Assembly (NCBI GenBank): GCA_964624635.1
Contig: CAZUXM010000082.1
Span: 1 to 11,456 of the forward strand
Length of the DNA: 11,456 nucleotides
Direction of reading: 5' to 3'
From: JANWKQ01 sp964624635
GTDB taxonomy: Bacteria; Bacteroidota; Bacteroidia; CAIKAF01
The position numbers were made by a program, and so were the translations under genes. Below, one piece after another: positions 5,439-11,456 of the stretch. Positions within the stretch are counted from its first letter, which is position 1; every line of letters begins with the position of its first letter. The notes below the pieces were generated by a model, which searched no databases, was not told where the DNA came from, and saw only the letters and a list, made by a program, of their open reading frames with translations.

Positions 5439-7181
5439 ATGAAAAAACTAAAATCCTTACGAGCAGCCCTTTTCATAGCAATTATCACTGCTTTATTCGG
5501 ACTAAATACTCAAAAAACTTACGCTTCACATATTGTTGGGGGTGAATTAATTTACGACTGTTTAGGTGCTGATAGTATGGGCAATTATACCTATCGTGTT
5601 ACTCTGAAGCTTTACAGAGACTGTAGTGGTATTGGTTTTGATCAACCTGTAGCTTATATTTCTGTATGGAATAATGCAGCCTCACCAACAATTGCTGATA
5701 CCCTTATCATTCCATTTACCGGTGAGTCAAATGTTCCCTTTGTATCTTCTGACCCATGTTTTATCCCCCCTTCAGGAATTTGTGTTAGTACAACTACGTA
5801 CGAAACCATAGTTACATTACCGGCATCCATTGATGGTTATATATTTGCGTACCAGCGTTGTTGCAGAAATAGCTCTATATTAAATGTAGTTGGTCCAGGA
5901 TCCACCGGGACCACCAGTTTCGAAACTGTTCCGGATACTATTCCTTGTAATAATAGTCCACGATATAATAATTTCCCACCTATTGCAGTATGTATCAATA
6001 GACCCTTTGTTTTTGATCACTCTGCAACAGATCCTGATGGTGATTCATTGGTTTATTATTTATGTAATGCCTATAATGGGGCCACTACTGTTGGTGATCA
6101 ACCCATACAAACTGAAACACCTCCATTTTTAAGTATTGCGTACAACGCACCATTTACTCCGGCTAATCCAATTACAGCAACTCCTCCACTTGCCGTTAAT
6201 CCAACAACAGGATTACTTACGATGACTCCTACTCAATTAGGTAGATTTGTAATAGCAGTATGTTGCGATGAGTATAGAAATGGGGTATTAATTGGTACTC
6301 ATACTCGCGATTTCCAATTTAACGTAGTGGATTGTGAACAAATTACTCCTGTACAAATTTCAAGTGGAACCATTGTAAATGGGGTACTGAGTAGTGATAG
6401 TATATTTACTGAAGGTTGTGAATTAGGGATGTTTATTATTCATAGAGATAGTATAAATACTACCGATACATTAACCATTGTAAAAGGGGGTAATGCTATT
6501 GAAGGTTCAGATTATGATCCAATCCCTAACGTTATTATCATTCCCGCAGGTACTGCAGATGATACAATTATTGTAACTGCTAACGTAGATGGAATAACAG
6601 AAGGCATTGATACTGTTACCCTAGAATTAACTTACGCAGGGTTATGTGGAACTACAGTAGCTACCAATGTAGTATATATTGAAGATTATGAACCTATGAA
6701 GGTTGCTCTGTTGGGTGATACCGTTATTTGTCCGGGGGGTGCTCCTCCTGTACTTGATCCATTAGTTACCGGAGGTTATGGAGCATACCATTATACCTGG
6801 TATCCAACCAGTGATACTACTGATACTTTACAAGCAATATTAGGACAGACCACTGTATTCTATGTAAATATTGAAGATGATTGTGGTAAAATTGTAGCCA
6901 GCCCACCTGTTACCATTGTTAAGCAATGTCCAATCATTATTCCAAACGTAATAACTGCTAATGATGATGGAACCAACGACGTTTTCATTATTCAAAATAT
7001 TACTGATTATCCTGAAAATGAAGTTTGGTTTTTCGATAGATGGGGAGTACAGCTTCATTATGCTAAATACTATCAAAACGATTGGGAACCAAAAGTAACC
7101 GATGGGGTTTATTATTATGTTGTAGATGATAAAGTAAATGAGCCATGGAGAGGATTCTTTACAGTATTTGATAATCCATAA
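5439..7181 (+). CDS. Secreted surface protein with type IX secretion type B (gliding-motility-associated) C-terminal domain
   Basis: This 580-residue protein has a signal peptide (residues 1-29, ending TYA before SHIVGGEL). Residues 30-65 (SHIVGGELIYDCLG then YRVTLKLYRDCSG) form the N-terminal block of a large Bacteroidota family of surface proteins. The first 300 residues are Cys-rich, including a CC pair at 141-142 and another at 275-276, suggesting disulfides. VFDHSATDPDGDSLVYYLC (191-209) is a Bacteroidota cadherin/Ig-like pattern. Residues about 355-398 (GSDYDPIPNVIIIPAG then EGIDTVTLEL) resemble a Calx-beta module. The end (501-577: IPNVITANDDGTNDVF, VWFFDRWGVQLH, DGVYYYVVD, WRGFFTVF) is the CHU_C/gliding-motility C-terminal domain, the type B signal for export by the type IX system. 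Its target is unknown; an adhesin or extracellular structural role is inference. It ends just before a strong terminator. Confidence 0.88.
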   Translation: MKKLKSLRAALFIAIITALFGLNTQKTYASHIVGGELIYDCLGADSMGNYTYRVTLKLYRDCSGIGFDQPVAYISVWNNAASPTIADTLIIPFTGESNVPFVSSDPCFIPPSGICVSTTTYETIVTLPASIDGYIFAYQRCCRNSSILNVVGPGSTGTTSFETVPDTIPCNNSPRYNNFPPIAVCINRPFVFDHSATDPDGDSLVYYLCNAYNGATTVGDQPIQTETPPFLSIAYNAPFTPANPITATPPLAVNPTTGLLTMTPTQLGRFVIAVCCDEYRNGVLIGTHTRDFQFNVVDCEQITPVQISSGTIVNGVLSSDSIFTEGCELGMFIIHRDSINTTDTLTIVKGGNAIEGSDYDPIPNVIIIPAGTADDTIIVTANVDGITEGIDTVTLELTYAGLCGTTVATNVVYIEDYEPMKVALLGDTVICPGGAPPVLDPLVTGGYGAYHYTWYPTSDTTDTLQAILGQTTVFYVNIEDDCGKIVASPPVTIVKQCPIIIPNVITANDDGTNDVFIIQNITDYPENEVWFFDRWGVQLHYAKYYQNDWEPKVTDGVYYYVVDDKVNEPWRGFFTVFDNP

Positions 7182-7196
7182 AAAACTTCTATAAAT

Positions 7197-7230
7197 AAAA
7201 AGCCCCTTGTTTGCACAAGGGGCTTTTTTT
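7197..7230. terminator. Strong bidirectional intrinsic terminator between convergent genes
   Basis: AGCCCCTTGT (7201-7210) pairs perfectly with ACAAGGGGCT (7215-7224) around the loop TTGC. The flanking AAAA (7197-7200) extends the pairing to TTTT (7225-7228), and the T-run continues to 7230. A-rich sequence on one side and T-rich on the other give a U-tract in both directions, so the hairpin can end transcription both of the type B protein gene (stop at 7181) and of the GNAT gene on the minus strand (stop at 7253). Confidence 0.93.
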
Positions 7231-7252
7231 ATACTGTCATAAAAAAGAAAAT

Positions 7253-8386
7253 TTAAATTCCTTTTTCCATTACATAATAGGTTTTGTAAACGTGGCCTCC
7301 AATATTCATTAAGGGTTTAAACATAGGCATGTTATCTTCAACAATATAAGAAGCTTCAGCCCATTCCATCCCTTTATCCAATCCTCTTCTCATTACCTCA
7401 TAATACATCACCACATCCAATCCTTTTTTCTGGTATTCAGGTAATACTCCCAAGATAACTACCCTTAAACATTTCATGGATCTCTTTTTTGTAAATAATT
7501 GAATCCAATTAAATGGGAATACTTTTCCTTTCCAACTTTTGAATACTTCATTCCAATCAGGCAAACAAATCATCCCACCTACTACTTCATCACCCTTTTT
7601 TGCCATAATAACCAATTCAGGATCAGTTACAGGTTTTAAGCTACCTGTGATAAAATCAAATTCTTCATCAGTAAGTGGTACCCAACCATGGTTATTGGTT
7701 GTATTCCATGCCTTATTAAATAATCCCTTGAAAGTTTTTACACCGTGAGCAAACTTTTTCATATCAAGATCTTCAAAATGAATACCAGTTCTTTCTAAAA
7801 CAGCATCACGTAATTTTTTTAATCTTTCACCTTGATTTTTTTCAATCTCTCTACCCGGAAACTTGATGGCATATAACTCTTTTATTTTTTGTAATCCATA
7901 TCCTTGATACAATTTCAAATAATAAGGTGCATTATAGGTAGAAATCAATACATGTTGTTCTTCAAAATTATCTACCTGTACTCCATACTCTTCGTTGCTT
8001 GATGGACTTGCCGGACCACGCAATGCATTAAAGTTCCATTTTTTAAGTTGTTCCTTCGCTGCATCTAATAAAGCATTCGCTACCTCCTGATCATCTATAG
8101 ATTCAAAAAAGCCAAAAAAACCTGTACGGTCTTTCCAGATTTCGTTATGAGAATGATTATTAATAGCTGCAACTCTACCCACCTGTTCTCCATTTCTTTC
8201 GGCAATAAAATATTCCATTTCACCATGAAGGAAAAATGGGCTCTTTTTAGGGTCAAATTTTTTTTTATAATCACCAATGATAGGGGCCACCCAAACCGGA
8301 TCGTTCTTATAGATCTTCCAGGGAAGCATAATAAACTTCTTAAGATCGGCTTTATTTTCAACTCTCCTTACTGTAACTGTAGACAT
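7253..8386 (-). CDS. GNAT-superfamily acyltransferase-like protein, apparently two GNAT-type halves
   Basis: This 377-residue cytoplasmic protein has no signal peptide or membrane segment. The C-terminal half (about 230-377) holds the best GNAT match: VVILGVLPEYQKKGLDVVMYY (309-329) has the beta-4/alpha-3 arrangement that binds the acyl-CoA pyrophosphate (here Y-Q-K-K-G-L-D in place of Q/R-x-x-G-x-G/A). It is followed by EWAEASYIVEDNMPMFKPL and NIGGHVYKTYYVMEKG, the usual late helix and strand. The N-terminal half (about 57-177) also follows GNAT order: YFIAERNGEQVGRVAAINN, a helix at 100-116, and YNAPYYLKLYQGYGLQKIKELYAI, but without a clear CoA loop. Substrate unknown. Similar 370-400-residue proteins are common and uncharacterised in Bacteroidota. 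It shares a 62-base divergent spacer with trmN6 and ends at the shared terminator. Confidence 0.75.
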   Translation of the reverse strand: MSTVTVRRVENKADLKKFIMLPWKIYKNDPVWVAPIIGDYKKKFDPKKSPFFLHGEMEYFIAERNGEQVGRVAAINNHSHNEIWKDRTGFFGFFESIDDQEVANALLDAAKEQLKKWNFNALRGPASPSSNEEYGVQVDNFEEQHVLISTYNAPYYLKLYQGYGLQKIKELYAIKFPGREIEKNQGERLKKLRDAVLERTGIHFEDLDMKKFAHGVKTFKGLFNKAWNTTNNHGWVPLTDEEFDFITGSLKPVTDPELVIMAKKGDEVVGGMICLPDWNEVFKSWKGKVFPFNWIQLFTKKRSMKCLRVVILGVLPEYQKKGLDVVMYYEVMRRGLDKGMEWAEASYIVEDNMPMFKPLMNIGGHVYKTYYVMEKGI

Positions 8387-8410
8387 AGAATGCGATTAAT
8401 TAAGCGCAAA

Positions 8411-8450
8411 ATGCTCAATTTTTTTGAAAAAAGGAAATACCTTTGAGCAT
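8411..8450. repeat. Inverted repeat whose right arm overlaps the trmN6 start codon
   Basis: ATGCTCAA (8411-8418) and TTGAGCAT (8443-8450) are perfect 8-base inverted copies separated by 24 AT-rich bases. The right arm covers the alternative TTG (8443) and the A and T of the ATG at 8449. If the transcript begins upstream of 8411, the start codon could pair away; alternatively it is a protein-binding site in the divergent GNAT/trmN6 spacer. TACCTTTG (8438-8445) matches a -7 TAnnTTTG element but lies too close to the start and lacks a well-placed TTG, so it is probably fortuitous. Confidence 0.35.
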
Positions 8451-9159
8451 GGACGGGCCCTTCATTTTCAAACATTTCCAACTAAATCAGGCTAAATCAG
8501 CCTTTAAGTTAGGGACTGACAGCGTTGTACTAGGTTGCTGGATTCCAATATTACCGTATAAAACTATATTAGATATTGGTACCGGTACCGGAATTTTAAG
8601 CCTGATGATGGCTCAACGCTTTGAACAGGCATTAATTACCTCTATTGAAATAGATCAAGCTTCCTATATTGAAGCAACTAATAATTTTACGCATAGTAAA
8701 TGGAATAATCGTTTAAACTGTATTAATGATGATATAGTTGAATGGGGGAAAAATAATGCCGATAAAAAATTTGATTTGATTATAAGTAACCCACCTTACT
8801 TTACGGATCAGTTAAAAAATACAGATAAAAGGAAAATGAACGCAAGGCATACGAATAGTTTAAATGCAGCCTCAATGAGAGAAATCCTTCATCAACATTT
8901 ATCTAACAGTGGGTATTTCGTCTGTATTTTGCCTAACATCGAGTTTGATATATGGAGCTACGAATTAAACTCTGTCGGGGTATATCTTCAACAAGAATGT
9001 TCATTAAGTGGTTTTGAGGATTCGGAGGTAATCAGAAAACTGGGGGTTTTTGCAAAAAAGAAAACATCTATGTACACTGAAAAACAGTATTTATACAATA
9101 ATGATAAATCAAGAAGCGAATGGTATAAAAATATAAGTAGTGATTTTTATATTAAATAG
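8449..9159 (+). CDS. trmN6: tRNA1(Val) (adenine37-N6)-methyltransferase TrmN6-like
   Basis: Counted from ATG 8449 the product is 236 residues, close to the family's usual 230-250. It begins with the family N-terminus F-K-x-F-x-L, followed by KLGTDSVVLGCW (compare K-x-G-T-D-x-x-L-L-G in E. coli YfiC/TrmN6). SAM-binding motif I is LDIGTGTGILSL (D42, G44, G46, G48), the acidic residue ending the next strand is in SIEIDQ, and the catalytic NPPY of N6-adenine methylases is at 114-117. The enzyme methylates N6 of A37 in tRNA1(Val) in the cytoplasm. A TTG at 8443 would add two residues (MS), but ATG 8449 is preferred because TTG starts are rare and the homologous block begins right after it. Its last 8 bases overlap the convergent symporter gene. 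Confidence 0.88.
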   Translation: MDGPFIFKHFQLNQAKSAFKLGTDSVVLGCWIPILPYKTILDIGTGTGILSLMMAQRFEQALITSIEIDQASYIEATNNFTHSKWNNRLNCINDDIVEWGKNNADKKFDLIISNPPYFTDQLKNTDKRKMNARHTNSLNAASMREILHQHLSNSGYFVCILPNIEFDIWSYELNSVGVYLQQECSLSGFEDSEVIRKLGVFAKKKTSMYTEKQYLYNNDKSRSEWYKNISSDFYIK

Positions 9160-10657
9160 TATTACTATCATAAGAATATAAAGTAGGCGTTTTTTTCGCC
9201 ATTGTAGTAGTAAACAACAACACAAAAGTGATCATCCCATTAATAAGTATCAGTTCCGGTCCTATTTTATAACCTCTAAACCATAATGGACTGTACATAT
9301 CCAAAAAGTAACATGCTACAGGTGATATAATACATATTAATGGAACCAACCCGTCGTTTACTCTTATTTTTGTAAATAACCCAAAAGCAAACATTCCTAA
9401 TAAAGGTCCGTAAGTAAATCCTGCTACATAGAGAATGGTATCAATAATGGCAGTATTATTCGCCTCTTTAAATCCAACAATCACGAAAAAAAGTAATAAT
9501 GCTGAAATAATATGCACTCTTTTTCTAATTCTGGTTTTTTGTTCATCATTGTAAATATCACTTTCAAAATTTAAGAAATCAATACAAAAAGAAGTAGCCA
9601 GCGTAGTGAGTACGCTATCAGCACTACTGAATGTAGCAGCTGTAAGTCCAACAATAAAAGCTAAACCTGCAATGGTTCCTAAATGTGTTAATGCTAAAGT
9701 AGGGAAAACCCTATCTGTTCTAATTTTACCTGTAGCTTCATTAATATCCAACGTAATATTCATTTGAGAAGCATATATAAATAACAAAGCTCCCAACGAA
9801 ATAAACAATATATTAACCAGTACCATTACGAAACTGAATGACATAATATTTTTTTGAGCATCCTTTAAGTTAGGACAACTTAAATTCTTTTGCATCATGT
9901 TTTGATCAAGACCTGTCATAGCCACGGCAATGAATATCCCACCCAGAAATTGTTTCCAGAAATACGTTTTTTCTTTAAAGTCCCAGAAAAATATCTTTGA
10001 ATAATTGGACCCTTTTACCTCACTAATCATCCCCCCTATTCCCATATTCAATTGAGTTCCGATAGCTATAATTGAAAATATAAGCCCCCCTAATAATAAA
10101 ATACTTTGAAAACTATCCGTCCAAACCAATGTTTTAATTCCGCCTTTATAGGTGTAAGCAATCATTAAAATAATCATGATGGCAACCGTTAGATAAAAAG
10201 GTATCCCTAATCGATCAAATACAAAAATCTGAATGGTGCTTACTGCCAGAAATAATCTTCCTCCGGCTCCTAGTAATCTTGACAAAATGAAAAAGAAAGA
10301 ACCCGTTTTTTGAGAAAACAATCCAAAACGATTTAATAAATACGAATAGATGGAGGTAAGTTGTAACTTATAATACACTGGAAGTAATACATAAGAAATA
10401 ATCCAATAGCCAACCAGATAACCAAACACTAATTGCAAATACGAAAACTGATCGTAGACTACTTTCCCTGGTACTGATATAAAAGTTACCCCACTAAGCG
10501 AATCCCCTATCAATCCTAAAGCTATTAAAAACCAATGTGATTTACGATTACCTATAAAAAAACTTTCATTATCCGCATTTTTACCGGTAACATAAGATAT
10601 ACCTATGAGTACTAAAAAATAAATGCCAATAAACCCAAGAATAAGATACGGACTCAT
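9152..10657 (-). CDS. Sodium:solute symporter (SSS family)
   Basis: This 501-residue integral membrane protein has about 13 hydrophobic segments, starting at residues 4-23 (YLILGFIGIYFLVLIGISYV) and ending near 468-486. SSS-family features are present: the early GNRKSHWFLIALGLIGDSLSG segment (36-56), YKGGIKTLVWTDSFQS (170-185), GLDQNMMQKNLS (249-260), and GLTAATFSSADSVLTTLATS (337-356), whose Ser/Thr residues correspond to the Na2 sodium site region. The family uses the sodium gradient to import sugars, amino acids, vitamins or organic anions; the substrate cannot be read from the sequence. Its ATG overlaps the sanA-like stop codon by one base, so the two genes are probably translated in a coupled way from one transcript. 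The 3' end overlaps trmN6 by 8 bases, with no terminator visible. Confidence 0.9.
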   Translation of the reverse strand: MSPYLILGFIGIYFLVLIGISYVTGKNADNESFFIGNRKSHWFLIALGLIGDSLSGVTFISVPGKVVYDQFSYLQLVFGYLVGYWIISYVLLPVYYKLQLTSIYSYLLNRFGLFSQKTGSFFFILSRLLGAGGRLFLAVSTIQIFVFDRLGIPFYLTVAIMIILMIAYTYKGGIKTLVWTDSFQSILLLGGLIFSIIAIGTQLNMGIGGMISEVKGSNYSKIFFWDFKEKTYFWKQFLGGIFIAVAMTGLDQNMMQKNLSCPNLKDAQKNIMSFSFVMVLVNILFISLGALLFIYASQMNITLDINEATGKIRTDRVFPTLALTHLGTIAGLAFIVGLTAATFSSADSVLTTLATSFCIDFLNFESDIYNDEQKTRIRKRVHIISALLLFFVIVGFKEANNTAIIDTILYVAGFTYGPLLGMFAFGLFTKIRVNDGLVPLICIISPVACYFLDMYSPLWFRGYKIGPELILINGMITFVLLFTTTMAKKTPTLYSYDSNTI

Positions 10658-11301
10658 TAAATATTAATCTTTATTTCTGAACCCAAATGTTTGGGTTTGG
10701 TTTTTAAAATATATAAATCAAGGATAGCTTTTGATCGAGCAAACAATTCTCTTATGTTTGTACTTCTGCCATAAGTGTTGCTTACATCTTTTGAACAATA
10801 ACCCACAACATCCATATTATAATAGTTGGCTATAAATACTGCTCTTTGTAAATGAAATTTCTGAGATATAATGGTTGCATTATTGGTCATAAATATTTTT
10901 TTTAGCCGAACCATTGAATCCAATGTTCTTAAACCGGCATAATCGCAAGTAATCCTTTCAGCAGGGACGCCCAATTCTATCAATGATTCTTTCATTTGTG
11001 CAGGTTCATTATAACCATGTACATGGTTATCACCACTTACAATGATATGTTTAATTTTTCCAGCAAAATACAATTGTGCTGCTGATTCAATTCTATACTT
11101 ATAATAAAGGTTGATTCCTCCTATTGAATATTTACTGGTACCTAATACCAGCCCTATATCATTCGATGGGATAGTATTTACATCGGTGTAAATTCTTTTT
11201 TTGGTGGATTTGATAATCACTGAATTGCTTAAATACACAAATGACACAGGTATAGTTACTAGTACCAAACATAATATAATCAGTTTTTTAAGCCTCTTCA
11301 T
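10657..11301 (-). CDS. sanA: SanA/DUF218-family envelope protein
   Basis: This 214-residue protein (E. coli SanA is about 239) has one N-terminal membrane segment (about residues 6-25, KLIILCLVLVTIPVSFVYL). The rest, presumably periplasmic, is a DUF218 domain: DIGLVLGTSKY (48-58), NLYYKYRIESAAQLYFAGKI (64-83), HIIVSGDN (85-92), NEPAQMKESLIELGVPAERI (98-117), DYAGLRTLDSMVR (120-132), ATIISQKFHLQRAVFIAN (142-159) and RSTNIRELFARSKAILDLY (179-197). The block order and KPKHLG near the end match SanA. SanA-type proteins affect envelope permeability (vancomycin exclusion at high temperature in E. coli); the biochemical activity is not known. It is first of a two-gene unit with the symporter, overlapping it in the TAATG arrangement. 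Confidence 0.88.
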   Translation of the reverse strand: MKRLKKLIILCLVLVTIPVSFVYLSNSVIIKSTKKRIYTDVNTIPSNDIGLVLGTSKYSIGGINLYYKYRIESAAQLYFAGKIKHIIVSGDNHVHGYNEPAQMKESLIELGVPAERITCDYAGLRTLDSMVRLKKIFMTNNATIISQKFHLQRAVFIANYYNMDVVGYCSKDVSNTYGRSTNIRELFARSKAILDLYILKTKPKHLGSEIKINI

Positions 11302-11417
11302 ATCTCAAAACAGACGACTAAATTACTCATTCATAAGTGTTAAACAGGATATCCGGGGATTTATTTTTCAAGTATAAATTGTTTATTTTTATAATAACTA
11401 ACCAAATCATTGCTAAC
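11302..11417. promoter_or_regulatory. Upstream region of the sanA-like gene
   Basis: This is an AT-rich leader for the minus-strand sanA-like/symporter pair. On the minus strand TATACTTG (11369-11376 in plus coordinates) matches TAnnTTTG at seven of eight positions, and a TTTG lies upstream (11403-11406), but the 26-base gap is longer than usual, so the promoter call is weak. No tRNA or terminator hairpin is apparent. Confidence 0.25.
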
Positions 11418-11456
11418 CTATTCCCAATATCCCTTTTTAAGGCTGCTCATCGCATT
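11418..11456 (-). CDS. Possible C-terminal 12 codons of a minus-strand gene running off the right edge
   Basis: On the minus strand the last bases read NAMSSLKKGYWE followed by TAG (11418-11420), open to the window edge. This is short enough to occur by chance. The composition is protein-like and the orientation matches the next two genes, but no family can be recognised. The spacer to the sanA start would be 116 bases. Confidence 0.25.
   Translation of the reverse strand, partial: NAMSSLKKGYWE

Noticed and set aside
8438..8445. TACCTTTG as the trmN6 promoter -7 element
   Set aside because: It would place the transcription start at or past the ATG, and no TTG lies 17-23 bases upstream.
8095..8446. 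Open frames on both strands overlapping the 5' part of the GNAT gene, one spanning the spacer toward trmN6
   Set aside because: The products show no family features, whereas the GNAT frame is continuous and conserved in pattern.
8481..8501. Tandem near-repeat of CTAAATCAG
   Set aside because: It lies in the coding sequence of TrmN6 (around LNQAKSA), has two copies only, and is probably chance.
1..11456. CRISPR array, insertion sequence, phage or defence cassette, rRNA or tRNA gene
   Set aside because: I read both strands for regular repeats, transposase-like proteins and clover-leaf sequences and found none. Gene density, codon use and family content look like ordinary chromosome.

Overview
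The window reads as an ordinary chromosomal segment of an AT-rich member of the Bacteroidota, probably near the Chitinophagales/Sphingobacteriales (inference). The evidence is a secreted protein with the SHIVGGEL N-terminus and a gliding-motility/type IX secretion type B C-terminal domain, a coiled-coil gene-zapA-rny cluster, A-rich leaders without Shine-Dalgarno sequences, and one clean Bacteroidota-type promoter (TTG-N19-TAnnTTTG).

Layout. Positions 1-244 (minus) hold the N-terminus of a secreted M23-type peptidoglycan peptidase cut by the window edge. A divergent spacer with the good promoter leads into a plus-strand operon: a ZapB-like coiled-coil protein (396-686), ZapA (701-994) and RNase Y (1042-2589). 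It meets, stop to stop with no gap, a minus-strand pair read in the order polyphosphate kinase (4958-2871) then a small YkoF/thiamine-binding-like protein (2859-2590). Divergent from ppk are a small secreted protein of unknown function (5036-5404) and the 580-residue type B-sorted surface protein (5439-7181). A strong bidirectional hairpin terminator (7197-7230) separates the latter from a convergent GNAT-like protein (8386-7253, minus). Divergent from that is TrmN6, a tRNA methyltransferase (8449-9159), whose 3' end overlaps a minus-strand pair: a SanA/DUF218 envelope protein (11301-10657) followed by a sodium:solute symporter (10657-9152) with a one-base overlap. The last 155 bases hold a spacer and perhaps the last 12 codons of another minus-strand gene.

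Functionally the window mixes cell division and RNA turnover (coiled coil, ZapA, RNase Y), phosphate/energy storage (PPK1), tRNA modification (TrmN6) and envelope or surface functions (M23, SanA, symporter, type B cargo). I see no mobile element, CRISPR array, rRNA or tRNA, phage gene or defence cassette. The points worth a second look are small: compact gene junctions, inverted repeats at regulatory positions, and two uncharacterised proteins (the 122-residue secreted protein and the apparent tandem-GNAT protein).
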